Shown: one piece after another, positions 16,167-24,595 of the stretch
How the letters are laid out: each line of letters begins with the position of its first letter
Position numbering within the stretch: the stretch's first letter is position 1
Source: Haloplanus sp.
GTDB taxonomy: Archaea > Halobacteriota > Halobacteria > Halobacteriales > Haloferacaceae
Reading direction: 5' to 3'
Length of the DNA stretch: 37,040 nucleotides
NCBI RefSeq assembly: GCF_028275055.1
Contig: NZ_JAQCNJ010000009.1
Location: forward strand, 1 to 37,040
Program-made: the position numbers and the translations under genes
Notes under the pieces: generated by a model
Told to the model about the DNA's origin: nothing
Databases searched by the model: none
Seen by the model: the letters and a program-made list of their open reading frames with translations, nothing else

Positions 16167-17024
16167 TCAGTCGGCCGCCGGAGCGGTCACGAACGCCCGG
16201 AGATCGGCCGGGTCGACGTCGATCCCCTGTCGGGAGAAAAAGGCGGCCACGTTTTCGCAGTCCCGGTCTAAAAAGTCGTCTGCGTTGGGGTGGTGGACCG
16301 TCGCCGCCTGCCCGAGGTCGATAACGACGAGTTCGCCGTCGTGGATGATCAGGTTGTACTCCGAGAGATCGCCGTGGACGAGGCCGGCCCGGTAGAGACG
16401 GCGCATATACTCCCGGACCACCTCGAACGCCGTCTCGGGGTTCTCCACGTCCACCTCCGCGAGGCGACGGGCGCGCTCCTCAACCAGTCCCACGAGTTCC
16501 ATCACCAGAACGTTTCGCTCGACGGCGATGGGTCGTGGAACCCGGACACCCGCCGACCGCGCCCGTCGCAGGTTGGCGAACTCCTTTTTCGTCCACGCCA
16601 GAACCACCTTCTTTTTATCGGAGCCGATCCCCTCGAACCGCGGGTCGCCTTCGAGATACTCCCGCATCTGCTGGAAGTTCGAGGCGTTGATGCGGTAGAT
16701 CTTCACCGCCACGTCGCCCGCCTCGCCCAGCGCCTCGTAGACGTTTGCCTCCTTGCCGGTCGAGATGGGGCCGCCGAAAGCCTCGATGTGGCCGTCTTGG
16801 ACGAGTTTGTAGATGGCCGCAAAGGTGGCGTCGTCGAACACCGACTGTTCGACCTTGAACTGGTCGGCGTCTTTCAGACGCTTGCGGAACTCGGCGAACT
16901 CGCGGTCGCGTTTTCTGGCGATCCGGTCCGCCTCGGTGTCGGAGACATCGATCTCCTCCCACTCGTCGCCGAAGTCCTCACCCTCGCCCTCCTCGGGGTT
17001 CAGGAGGCCGTACTCCTCTGTCAT
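16167..17024 (-). CDS. rio1: RIO1 family serine kinase
   Basis: The 285-residue atypical kinase is needed for late small-subunit maturation. Features: acidic N-terminus (1-35), P-loop GPISTGKEANVYEA (85-98), catalytic Lys108 in AVKIY, hinge VLVMELVG (172-179), catalytic loop HGDLSEYN with Asp219 and Asn224, and metal-binding Asp236 in VIDLGQA. The start is ATG 17024 (MTEEYGLLNP); a TTG two codons earlier is unlikely. The short flexible loop DKKKVVLAW is typical of RIO1. It lies between a KH-domain protein and, past a hemoglobin gene, aIF1A. That order recalls the archaeal aIF1A-RIO1-KH cluster with one gene inserted. Confidence 0.95.
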   Translation of the reverse strand: MTEEYGLLNPEEGEGEDFGDEWEEIDVSDTEADRIARKRDREFAEFRKRLKDADQFKVEQSVFDDATFAAIYKLVQDGHIEAFGGPISTGKEANVYEALGEAGDVAVKIYRINASNFQQMREYLEGDPRFEGIGSDKKKVVLAWTKKEFANLRRARSAGVRVPRPIAVERNVLVMELVGLVEERARRLAEVDVENPETAFEVVREYMRRLYRAGLVHGDLSEYNLIIHDGELVVIDLGQAATVHHPNADDFLDRDCENVAAFFSRQGIDVDPADLRAFVTAPAAD

Positions 17025-17075
17025 CTGCAACCTGCTACGCGGGCGAGGGTGAAAAGGGTGGGTATCGGGCCGTCG

Positions 17076-17552
17076 CTACGGGGCTTCCCAACTCTCGTCG
17101 CGGTGCTTGTCGGCCACCACCTTGTCTCGGAACATGTCGATGATGTTCATGAACTCCGTCATCTCCTGATGTGGGACGCCCACGTGATAGAGCGTGTTCT
17201 TGATCTCCGTGCGTACCACGTCGAACCCTCGTTCGGTCACCTCCAGATCATCGTGCGCGTCCTGCATCCCGCGGCCCGGGTAGACCGCCGGACCGCCGGA
17301 GTATTCGATGGACCAGGCGGTGACGAGATACTTGAATCCCTCCTTACCGTAGGTGTTGTGAAACTCCTGAACCGCGGGGTTCTCGTTTGCCGCGTCGTTT
17401 TCGTACAGTCGGTCGACCAACACGTCCACCGCACCGGCGATACCGTACACGCCGCCGAGACGTTCAAACAGCGTCTCCCCCTCGTAGTCGGGGATCTGAT
17501 CCTCGTCGCCGGTCGGCTTTGTGTCGTATGTGACCTCATCATCGTCTGCCAT
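17076..17552 (-). CDS. Truncated (2/2) hemoglobin
   Basis: The 158-residue globin has a roughly 28-residue disordered acidic N-terminus. It is followed by the family start TLFERLGGVYGIAGAVDVLVDRLY and the F-helix region YPGRGMQDAHDDLEVTERGFDVV, with the proximal haem ligand at His100. The protein probably binds O2 or NO in the cytoplasm. I start it at ATG 17552 (MADDDEV), about 23 nt after a TTTATTTTA element; an ATG three codons earlier is possible. It interrupts the aIF1A-RIO1 order and has its own promoter region with an upstream palindrome, suggesting separate control, perhaps by oxygen or redox state. Confidence 0.88.
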   Translation of the reverse strand: MADDDEVTYDTKPTGDEDQIPDYEGETLFERLGGVYGIAGAVDVLVDRLYENDAANENPAVQEFHNTYGKEGFKYLVTAWSIEYSGGPAVYPGRGMQDAHDDLEVTERGFDVVRTEIKNTLYHVGVPHQEMTEFMNIIDMFRDKVVADKHRDESWEAP

Positions 17553-17570
17553 ACACCGCATCTTATCGCA

Positions 17571-17609
17571 CGGTAAAATAAACCGAGTGGAAAATATCGT
17601 AACCGATAT
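17571..17609 (-). promoter_or_regulatory. Promoter region of truncated hemoglobin gene with upstream palindrome
   Basis: A TATA-like TTTATTTTA (about 17571-17579) stands about 23 nt from ATG 17552. Just upstream, ATATCG-TAAC-CGATAT (17594-17609) is a perfect 6-bp inverted repeat with a 4-bp spacer. A second TATA-like word (TTTATGTTTA, about 17611-17620) flanks the palindrome on the far side. An activator or repressor site is therefore possible, depending on which box is used. Confidence 0.55.
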
Positions 17610-17665
17610 CCTAAACATAAATCGCTCGCGGTTCGCCCGTTACCGGCAGGTGTCGGGGCGTGTGG

Positions 17666-17956
17666 CTACTCGATATGCCCTTCACGCCGCAACTGGTCGG
17701 CCTCGGATTTCTCGTAGCGCCACGAGATATCCGCCTTCTCGTCCTGCCAGTCCCACGGTTCGACGAGGACGACGTCGTCTTCACGAATCCAGATACGCTT
17801 TTGCATCCGGCCGGGGATGCGTGCGGTCCGTTCGACGCCGTCGGCACAACGCACCGTCACCCGGTTGGCGCCGAGCATATCTGTCACGACGGCGAACACC
17901 TCGTCGTCGTCGGGCATCCGGAGGTCCGTCCGCCCGCCGTTCTCGTTCTCGCTCAT
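17666..17956 (-). CDS. Translation initiation factor aIF1A
   Basis: The 96-residue protein matches archaeal/eukaryotic IF1A, with the OB fold [48 protein letters not shown] and a charged C-terminal helix. The factor occupies the ribosomal A site during initiation. ATG 17956 is about 29 nt beyond a GTTTAAC element; a longer upstream reading is basic and overlaps the TyrRS gene end, so I reject it. It follows tyrS on the same strand. Confidence 0.95.
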   Translation of the reverse strand: MSENENGGRTDLRMPDDDEVFAVVTDMLGANRVTVRCADGVERTARIPGRMQKRIWIREDDVVLVEPWDWQDEKADISWRYEKSEADQLRREGHIE

Positions 17957-18008
17957 GACCGCGGGTTTGGGGTGACGAGAGTTAAACCCGCCGACGTGTC
18001 CTCGGCGG

Positions 18009-19004
18009 TCAGGAGCGACGCTCTCGCAGTTTCGCCCGTCCCGGCGCGACGAGGTCATCGAGGTATGTCGCGAGCGCCCCCTTCGCGTCCGCGGGGTGAA
18101 GGTCGCCAGCCTCCAGATCCGCCGCCAGCGACTCGTAGTCGTCGTATGTCAGGTCGCCGCCGTACTCCTCGGGACGCTCGACGACCACCGTCTCGAACCG
18201 CGGGAAGACGTGGTACTCGAAGATCTGGAGCACCGGATTCTCCCGTTCTCGTCCGTGGTCGTCCGGGTCTGGATCCCGGGTCGGCGGACAGAACGCGCCG
18301 GTTATTTTCTTCTCGATCCCCGCTGTCGAGTCCTCCATCGAGATGGAGACCCCCTCGCTCGTGGACATCTTGCCGACCCCGGTGTCGAGGTCGGCGATCA
18401 ACGGCGTGTGCAGGCAGGTCGGGGACGACTCACCGATCTGTGGCAGGGTATCGCGGGCGAGCATGTGGACCTTGCGTTGTTCCATCCCGCCGACCGCGAG
18501 GTCGACGTCGAGGTAGACGATATCGAGTGCCTGCATCAAGGGGTAGACGGCCTGTGAGACCGTCACCGAGTCGCCGCTCTTGATGTCGGCCATCGCCCGT
18601 TCGGCCCGCGAGAGCGTCGTTTCCAACTCCAAGGCGTGCAGATCGAGAACGTACTCACGGTCGAACTGGAACTCCGAGCCGAGAACGAACTCGGTTCGCC
18701 CCTCGTCAAGGCCGTAGGCGAGAAACTGTTCTTTCATTCGGTCGGCCGTTTCGCGGATCTCCTCGAACGAGCCCTTGTCGTTGAGATAGGCGTGGACGTC
18801 CGCGAGCAGGACCGTCACCTCGAAACCGGCCTCCTGTAGGTCGATCAGTTTCGTCGCGGTGAGCATGTGACCGATGTGGAGCACACCCGAGGGCTCGTAG
18901 CCGACGTAGGCGCGCTTCCCGTCCGGCGCTTCGGCCAACTCTCGCCCCTCCGTCTCGGTGACCACCTCGGTCGCGTTCCGGGTGACCCGCTCGTAGGTGT
19001 CCAT
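18009..19004 (-). CDS. tyrS: Tyrosyl-tRNA synthetase
   Basis: The 331-residue class I aminoacyl-tRNA synthetase is of archaeal TyrRS type. Visible: YVGYEPSG (33-40), HIGH (43-46), [13 protein letters not shown] around 166-178 in the tyrosine/adenylate site, and KMSTS (212-216). It charges tRNA-Tyr. ATG 19004 lies about 25 nt from an ATATTTT element. Its length is near that of other archaeal TyrRS enzymes, which lack the bacterial S4 tail. A TrpRS assignment is less likely given the GYEPSG motif and overall length. Confidence 0.95.
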   Translation of the reverse strand: MDTYERVTRNATEVVTETEGRELAEAPDGKRAYVGYEPSGVLHIGHMLTATKLIDLQEAGFEVTVLLADVHAYLNDKGSFEEIRETADRMKEQFLAYGLDEGRTEFVLGSEFQFDREYVLDLHALELETTLSRAERAMADIKSGDSVTVSQAVYPLMQALDIVYLDVDLAVGGMEQRKVHMLARDTLPQIGESSPTCLHTPLIADLDTGVGKMSTSEGVSISMEDSTAGIEKKITGAFCPPTRDPDPDDHGRERENPVLQIFEYHVFPRFETVVVERPEEYGGDLTYDDYESLAADLEAGDLHPADAKGALATYLDDLVAPGRAKLRERRS

Positions 19005-19128
19005 ACCCTACACCGTGGAAGCGGGAAAATATGGCTTCCGCTTACACCGTGATGGATCACCGGTCGGCGTCGGTAGCGGGGGCCGACGGGCCACGCGGTG
19101 ACGGCCGGCACGACGGGCCAGGACGGGG

Positions 19129-19710
19129 CTACGACCCCGGAAGCAGGTCACCCAGCGCCGCGCCGATGCTCATGGGGACGAACGCGACGACGACGTTGGC
19201 GACGGCGACGGACGGCTCCGCCCAGTCGATCCGCCCCCAACCGGTCAGCAGGAGGGCCGCGGTCAGAAACGAGACGCCGACCACGCCGGCGAGACGCCAC
19301 GGGATCAGCCCGAAGATGGGTTCGTGAACGCGCACATCTTGGATGTCCGCAACGTAGATGATCCCGATGACGAGCAAAACAGCAGAGACGGCGGTGCCGC
19401 CGAGATACAAGGGCCGCGGGGCGAGAAAGGTGCCCACTTCCTGCGTGCCGCCTTCGACGGCCATCGGGATGCCGAACAGGAGGCTCCCGAGCAACGCTTC
19501 GGCGAGGTCGCCCCGGTCGTAGCCACGGATCACGCGTCCGAACGGACTCGCCGCCGCGCTGGCCACCATCGCCACACGCATCGTCTCCCGGACCTGTTCG
19601 CGGGCGTCCTCGGTTTCGACCATCTCTTCTAACTCCTCGAGTTCGTCGAAGAGGTCGCCCATGTCGGACGACTCCCCAGCCGTGTGACCCTCGGTGTCGG
19701 CCTCACTCAT
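19129..19710 (-). CDS. DUF2391-type integral membrane protein
   Basis: The 193-residue protein has an acidic cytoplasmic N-terminus (DELEELEEMVETEDAREQV, about 23-41). About five hydrophobic segments follow, including ALLGSLLFGIPMAVEG, YLGGTAVSAVLLVIGIIYVA, GVVGVSFLTAALLLTGW and VANVVVAFVPMSIGAALG. I recognise it as the DUF2391 family of putative membrane proteins, with no known function. I use ATG 19710 (MSEADTEG); an ATG three codons upstream adds MGG. The promoter is not obvious. Confidence 0.78.
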   Translation of the reverse strand: MSEADTEGHTAGESSDMGDLFDELEELEEMVETEDAREQVRETMRVAMVASAAASPFGRVIRGYDRGDLAEALLGSLLFGIPMAVEGGTQEVGTFLAPRPLYLGGTAVSAVLLVIGIIYVADIQDVRVHEPIFGLIPWRLAGVVGVSFLTAALLLTGWGRIDWAEPSVAVANVVVAFVPMSIGAALGDLLPGS

Positions 19711-19767
19711 ACCCCCCACTCACACCCGACGATCAAAGCCGTGGGGGCGGGCCGTCACGGGTCAGTG

Positions 19768-21735
19768 TCAGTCCCCGCCCTCGGCGCGGTGTTCGCTGAT
19801 GATCTGGTCGACCATCTCCGATTTCCGTTCCTTGGACCGTTCGTCCGCGCGACGCTCCCAGTCGTCCACCGCCGCCTCGACCTCGCTTCCCCGGGCCACC
19901 GCGAGTTCGTCCACCTCCTGAATGGTCACGTCGGCCGCAGGAGCGACGGGGATGTCGTGGTCAAACAGAACCTCGTCGGCGGCCTCGGAGAGGTTGCCGT
20001 CGCGGAGAACGACCCGCGGATCGGTCGCCACCAGACGTTCGGCGGTCGAGCGACCCGCACCGCTTGCGTCCCGGAGGTAGATTACGTCACCAGAGGCGAG
20101 TCCGTACGCCTCCTCGGCGTCGCCGATGGCGTCGCAGGTGAACTGCTCGACCACCTTCACCGGAACGAGGTCTTTGCCCTCGGAAACGTCGGCGAAGTCG
20201 GAGTGGTCGAGTTTCCACAACGTCTTCAACCGTTCCAACTTGGCTTCGAGTTCGTCGGCACGGTCACGTTCCTCGTCGCGTTCCCGTTCCAGTCGCGTCG
20301 TCTCGCGTTCCAGCCGGTTGATCTCGCGGCGCTCGCGTGCCTCGCGGCGCTCCTCGCGGCGGGCCTCCGACAGTTCCTCCTCGTACTCGGCGATCCGTTC
20401 GTCCTTCCGTTCCACCTCCGATTCGAGGTCGTCGACCTGGTTCTCCAGTCGGTCGACCTGTCGTTCGAGGCGCTTGATGCGCCGTTCCTCCGGGGAGAGT
20501 TCGCGCGGCTCGTGGGCCGACTCCTCGTTTTTTTCGTCGTCGTCGTCGGACAGGTCGTCGATAACCGCCTCGACGGACGCCTCGCCGGTGACGACGCGGC
20601 CGATCACCTCGCCACGGTCGAACTGCGGGGGCACCTTCCGGGTGATTCGGTCGAACTGGTCCTCGTAGTCGTCGAACGCGAACAACGCAGCGGCGAGGGC
20701 GTCCCGTTCGTGGTCGTTGTCGTATGTCAGGTCGCGGGTGCGGTGGAGTTTCTCGTCGACCGGCAGGTCCGCGGTGGGTTCCCAGCCCGCGGCGTCGAAG
20801 CTCCGGCGGAACTTCTCGACGGTTTCGGGCATCGGTTCCACGTCCGCCGCGACGACGACCGGACGGCCACGCTCGACCAGCCACTCGATCACCCCCGCCG
20901 TGTCCGCGGTCCGTGTGGAGAACACATCGAGCACCTCACCGTCAAGCGAGACGACGGCCGCGGCCGTCGTCGTCCCGGGATCGATCCCCACGAGCACGCG
21001 GTCGCGGCGCTGGACCAGCGGTTCGAACTCGATGCCGTCGCGGCGCTCGCGTTCGATTTCGATGCGGGTATCGCCGGACCGCGACCGCGACACCGGGAGG
21101 TCGTCCGGCGCGGCCTCGACGGTGAAGACGGCGTTGGCGTAGCCGCCGTACTTCTCGGTCACCTCGCGGTCGTAGTCGAGGTTCGCCGAGTCGAGCGCCT
21201 CGCCGACCTCGCGTGCGCGTTTTTTGACGTTGCCGTGGATGCGCCGGGTGTAGCGGTCCTGGCTCCACCCGCCGGATCCCGTCGAGCGCCCGCGGGACAC
21301 CTTCACCGTCGTCGTGTCGGCAAAGGCCGTCACCTCGTGGCCGACGTTGGCGGCCGCGAGGCGGGCGGCGGCCTCTGCCTCCTGCATCGGATCCTTGCCG
21401 TACGGGACGCCGTGCCGGGAGGCGACCCGCGAGAGAGGTTCCGGCCGCTCGGCGCCCGTCACCTGCACGAGCCGGGTCGAATCCGGGAGCCACCGGAGAA
21501 AGCGCACGAGGTCGTCGTGGTCGGTGGCGAGTTCGTAGACGTTGTCGGTGGCGACGATGGAGGGTTCCTCGCGTTCGATCAGTCGTCGGAGCTTCCGGTA
21601 GGAGACCACATCCCGGTCGAAGTGTTCCCCGTCGTATGCGACCGTCGCGTAGGAGGGCGCGTCCCCGCGAACGTCGCCGCTCTGTACGTCGACGCCGAAC
21701 ACCAGCGCGTCGAGCGCACTCGTCCGGGCGTTCAC
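19768..21735 (-). CDS. DUF460 family protein with RNase H-like domain and coiled coil
   Basis: The 655-residue protein belongs to the archaeal DUF460 group. The N-terminal half (1-370) has actin/RNase H-like strands, including LVFGVDVQSGDV near 11-22 and RVLVGIDPGTTTAAAVVSLDG near 247-267. The second looks like a nuclease-fold first strand with an acidic residue. Residues about 415-510 form a very charged, heptad-rich coiled coil (LERQVDRLENQVDDLESEVE). The C-terminus is a compact alpha/beta region. The start is GTG 21735 with a TATA-like GTATTTATC about 27 nt upstream. The family is conserved in archaea without an agreed function; a role in nucleic-acid handling is inference. Confidence 0.85.
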   Translation of the reverse strand: MNARTSALDALVFGVDVQSGDVRGDAPSYATVAYDGEHFDRDVVSYRKLRRLIEREEPSIVATDNVYELATDHDDLVRFLRWLPDSTRLVQVTGAERPEPLSRVASRHGVPYGKDPMQEAEAAARLAAANVGHEVTAFADTTTVKVSRGRSTGSGGWSQDRYTRRIHGNVKKRAREVGEALDSANLDYDREVTEKYGGYANAVFTVEAAPDDLPVSRSRSGDTRIEIERERRDGIEFEPLVQRRDRVLVGIDPGTTTAAAVVSLDGEVLDVFSTRTADTAGVIEWLVERGRPVVVAADVEPMPETVEKFRRSFDAAGWEPTADLPVDEKLHRTRDLTYDNDHERDALAAALFAFDDYEDQFDRITRKVPPQFDRGEVIGRVVTGEASVEAVIDDLSDDDDEKNEESAHEPRELSPEERRIKRLERQVDRLENQVDDLESEVERKDERIAEYEEELSEARREERREARERREINRLERETTRLERERDEERDRADELEAKLERLKTLWKLDHSDFADVSEGKDLVPVKVVEQFTCDAIGDAEEAYGLASGDVIYLRDASGAGRSTAERLVATDPRVVLRDGNLSEAADEVLFDHDIPVAPAADVTIQEVDELAVARGSEVEAAVDDWERRADERSKERKSEMVDQIISEHRAEGGD

Positions 21736-21757
21736 GACTGGGGGTTAGCAGTCGTGA

Positions 21758-21766
21758 GATAAATAC
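21758..21766 (-). promoter_or_regulatory. TATA-like element of the DUF460 gene
   Basis: GTATTTATC on the minus strand is centred about 27 nt before GTG 21735. It supports the unusual start codon and a leaderless message. Confidence 0.5.
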
Positions 21767-21866
21767 TCCACGGCGAGTGCAAGGCCGTGTGAGACCGCGA
21801 GGGCCGACGCCGCCACGGTGTCCGGCCCGGCCCCGGTCGGCTCGGGCCGACGAACGACCGGCGTTC

Positions 21867-22796
21867 TCACTCCGCGTCCGGAAAGGGGACCTCGATCGTC
21901 TGACCGTCGCTGGCGACGAAACACTCGCCGCCGAAGGCCTCGCGGGCCTCGCGTTCGAGGCGGTCGACCCGACCGGCATATCGGGAGGAGATGTGGGTCA
22001 ACGCGAGGCGGTCGGCGCCGGCGCGGGCGGCCACCGTCGCCGCCTCGCGGGCGGTGGAGTGACCGGTGTGGCGGGCCCGTTCGGCCTCGTCGTCGGCGAA
22101 GGTGGCGTCGTGGATCAGCAGGTCGGTGTCGGCGGCGACATCGACGACAGCGTCGGCGGGGCGGGTGTCGCCGGTGTAGACGAACCGTCGGCCGGGGCGG
22201 GGGTCGCCGACCACCTGCTCGGGGTCGATCACCCGCCCGTCGTCGAGTTCGACCGATTCGCCGTCGTGGAGGCGGCCGAACTTCGGTCCAACCGGAATCC
22301 CCAGTTCCTCGGCGCGTTCGCGGTCGAACCGTCCCGGCCGGTCGTTCTCGATGAGCGCGTAGCCTATCGAACGGGTGCGGTGGTCGGTTTCGACGGTCCG
22401 GACCGAGAAGTCGGCAGCGTCGTACGCGACGGCGCCGGGGGCGACCTCGTTGATCCGGATCGGGTACCCGGGCTGGTGGCCGCCGGCGTGGACCAGGTCG
22501 GAGACGTGCCCACGGGAGCGGGGCGGGACGTGGATCGCCAGCGGGTCGGTGCGGTCGTTGAAATCGAGCGACTGGATCAGCCCGGGAATCCCGAGGATGT
22601 GGTCGCCGTGGAGATGTGTGACGAAGATATGAGAAACGTCGAACCCGGTCCCGAACCGCATCATCTGGCGCTGTGTGCCCTCGCCGCAGTCGAACAGGAA
22701 CCGCTCGCCTTCGCGGTTCACGAGAACGGCGCTCGGGGCGCGCTGGGTCGTCGGGATGGCACCGCTCGTGCCGAGAAACGTCACGCGCATCGACAT
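21867..22796 (-). CDS. rnz: Ribonuclease Z (tRNA 3' endonuclease)
   Basis: The 309-residue metallo-beta-lactamase-fold enzyme removes tRNA 3' trailers; CCA is then added. The zinc motif HLHGDH is at 61-66. Further ligands are visible in VETDHRTRSIGYAL and YTGDTRPAD, and a final histidine in ALTHISSRY. The N-terminus RVTFLGTSGAIPTT is standard. ATG 22796 is about 27 nt downstream of a GGTTTACC element and gives MSMRVTF; ATG 22790 is the alternative. A longer upstream frame runs into the opposite-strand RFC gene and is rejected. It is divergent from rfcC. Confidence 0.95.
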   Translation of the reverse strand: MSMRVTFLGTSGAIPTTQRAPSAVLVNREGERFLFDCGEGTQRQMMRFGTGFDVSHIFVTHLHGDHILGIPGLIQSLDFNDRTDPLAIHVPPRSRGHVSDLVHAGGHQPGYPIRINEVAPGAVAYDAADFSVRTVETDHRTRSIGYALIENDRPGRFDRERAEELGIPVGPKFGRLHDGESVELDDGRVIDPEQVVGDPRPGRRFVYTGDTRPADAVVDVAADTDLLIHDATFADDEAERARHTGHSTAREAATVAARAGADRLALTHISSRYAGRVDRLEREAREAFGGECFVASDGQTIEVPFPDAE

Positions 22797-22918
22797 ACCG
22801 ACCGGTCCGAGCGGGGACGGTAAACCCGTGTCGGTGTCGCCCGAGGTGGGCGGCCGGCGGCGTCGTGTCGCGGCCGAGACGGCGGGATTCTTATCCGACG
22901 ACACGTTATGGTCGACCG

Positions 22919-23938
22919 ATGAACGCTCCCCTGTGGACGGACACACACGCCCCGGACATCGAAGACCTGCCACAGGCGGCGGTGCGCGACCGGCTTTGGC
23001 GCGCGGTCGATGAGCCGATGAACCTCGTCGTGCAGGGACCGCCCGGTGCGGGCAAAACCGCCGCCGTCCGGGCACTCGCCGACGCGGCCCACAACGACGC
23101 GAACGACCTCGTGGAACTCAACGTCGCCGACTTCTTCGACCGGACTAAAAAGGAGATCCGGAACGACCCACGCTTTGAGAGCTTTCTCACCGGTCGGTCC
23201 CGGATGGCGAAACGCGATATGATCAACCGAATTCTGAAGGAGTCGGCGAGTTACGCGCCCGTCTCGGGCGAGTACAAGACGATCGTTCTCGACAACGCCG
23301 AGGCGATCCGCGAGGACTTTCAACAGGCGCTCCGACGGGTGATGGAAAAACACCACCGTACCACCCAGTTCGTGATCGTCACCCGCCAGCCGTCGACGCT
23401 CATCGCCCCCGTCCGCTCGCGGTGTTTCCCGGTGCCGGTCCGGGCCCCGACAGCCGACGAGGTCGAGGCCGTCGTCGGCGGGGTCCTCAAGGCCGAGGAG
23501 GTCGAGTACGACGACGACGGCCTTGAGTTTCTCGCCGGCTACGCCGACGGCGACCTCCGTCGAGGGCTTCTCGGAGCACAGACGACGGCCAGACAGGCAG
23601 ACGAGGTGACGATGAGCGCGGTCCACGAGACGCTGCAAGATATCGGGTACGACGACGAACTGCGATCGGTGCTGGCGGCCACGGAAGCCGGCGACGTTGC
23701 CGAGGCACGGAAGACCGTCGGGACGTTGTTGGACGACGAGGGGTACGACGGGCAGTCGCTGCTCATCGATCTGCTCTCTGCGGCGCGAAAACGGTACGAC
23801 GGCGACGACCTCGCACGCCTGCACCGCCTCGCCGGGGAGGTCGACCTCGACGTGGTGACCGGGACGAACGACCGACTGCATCTCACACACCTGCTTTCGG
23901 CGTGGAGTGAACGGAACACGGAGGCCCAAGGGGCGTGA
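22919..23938 (+). CDS. rfcC: Replication factor C small subunit (RfcC-type)
   Basis: The 339-residue AAA+ clamp-loader subunit loads PCNA onto primed DNA. The Walker A motif GPPGAGKT is at 40-47. The Walker B region reads IVLDNAEAI rather than LDEAD, and the SRC motif appears as RSRCF with the arginine finger. The divergent Walker B and sequence resemble the second haloarchaeal small subunit (RfcC) rather than the canonical RfcA. It may therefore bind but poorly hydrolyse ATP. An ATG upstream of 22919 would add about 80 basic residues antisense to rnz, so it is rejected. The TGA overlaps the GTG of the next gene. Confidence 0.92.
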   Translation: MNAPLWTDTHAPDIEDLPQAAVRDRLWRAVDEPMNLVVQGPPGAGKTAAVRALADAAHNDANDLVELNVADFFDRTKKEIRNDPRFESFLTGRSRMAKRDMINRILKESASYAPVSGEYKTIVLDNAEAIREDFQQALRRVMEKHHRTTQFVIVTRQPSTLIAPVRSRCFPVPVRAPTADEVEAVVGGVLKAEEVEYDDDGLEFLAGYADGDLRRGLLGAQTTARQADEVTMSAVHETLQDIGYDDELRSVLAATEAGDVAEARKTVGTLLDDEGYDGQSLLIDLLSAARKRYDGDDLARLHRLAGEVDLDVVTGTNDRLHLTHLLSAWSERNTEAQGA

Positions 23939-24531
23939 CCGGACTCGCCCCCGGTTCGCGGCGGTTCGCTCTCCCGCCGCTTATCGCCGCCGTCCCCTTG
24001 GCCGTCGCCGCGCCGCCTCTTGGCGCACTCGCGGTCGCGGTCGGTCTCTTCGTGATCTACTTTTTTCGCGACCCCGATCGGTCGCCGCCACCGGGAGGCG
24101 TCGTCGCTCCCGCCGACGGCCGCGTCTCAGTCGTTCGCGAGGAGAACGGCCGCGTCCGCGTCGGCGTGTTCCTGAACGTCACCGATGTCCACGTGCTCCG
24201 GGCACCTCTCGACGGGGCGGTCGAGTCACGGACCCACCGACCGGGCGCACATCGCCCCGCCTTCTCCAAGGACTCGGACCGCAACGAGCGGGTTGACGTG
24301 ACGCTTGACTCGTGTGAACTGTCGATGATCGCCGGGTGGTTCGCTCGGCGGATCTACCCCTACGTCGACGCCGGCGACGAGGTAGCGCGCGGCGACCGAA
24401 TCGGCCACATCGCCTTCGGGAGTCGGACGGACGTGCTTCTTCCGGCCGAGTACGACCGCGACGACCTGCTCGTCGCCGAAGGTGACACCGTACGCGCCGC
24501 GGAGACGGTGGTGGCCCTGCGGAACCCATAG
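23935..24531 (+). CDS. Phosphatidylserine decarboxylase-like, archaetidylserine decarboxylase
   Basis: The 198-residue protein has an N-terminal hydrophobic hairpin (about 12-44) and the short-form decarboxylase core. It shows APADGRV (58-64), FLNVTDVHVLRAPLDG (79-94) and FGSRTDVLLP (161-170). Self-cleavage at Gly162-Ser163 would create the pyruvoyl cofactor. In archaea the likely substrate is archaetidylserine, giving archaetidylethanolamine; that is inferred from lipid type. The start is GTG 23935 overlapping the TGA of rfcC by four bases, so the two genes are coupled. Their functions are unrelated, so only the operon is shared. Confidence 0.9.
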   Translation: MTGLAPGSRRFALPPLIAAVPLAVAAPPLGALAVAVGLFVIYFFRDPDRSPPPGGVVAPADGRVSVVREENGRVRVGVFLNVTDVHVLRAPLDGAVESRTHRPGAHRPAFSKDSDRNERVDVTLDSCELSMIAGWFARRIYPYVDAGDEVARGDRIGHIAFGSRTDVLLPAEYDRDDLLVAEGDTVRAAETVVALRNP

Positions 24532-24560
24532 ACCCGGCTCCGTCCCCCCGTTCGAGGGCG

Positions 24561-24573
24561 GATATTTATTTAC
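24561..24573 (+). promoter_or_regulatory. TATA-like element of the TAXI-TRAP operon
   Basis: GATATTTATTTA ends about 23 nt before ATG 24596 and is centred about 29 nt from it. It is the only AT-rich stretch between the decarboxylase stop and this gene, so the three transporter genes probably form their own transcript. Confidence 0.55.
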
Positions 24574-24595
24574 CGGCCGACCATTTGTTAACTGT

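Noticed and set aside
19684-21762. Long plus-strand open frame antisense to the DUF460 gene
   Set aside because: Val/Leu/Arg-rich mirror of an acidic coding sequence; no motif and no promoter.
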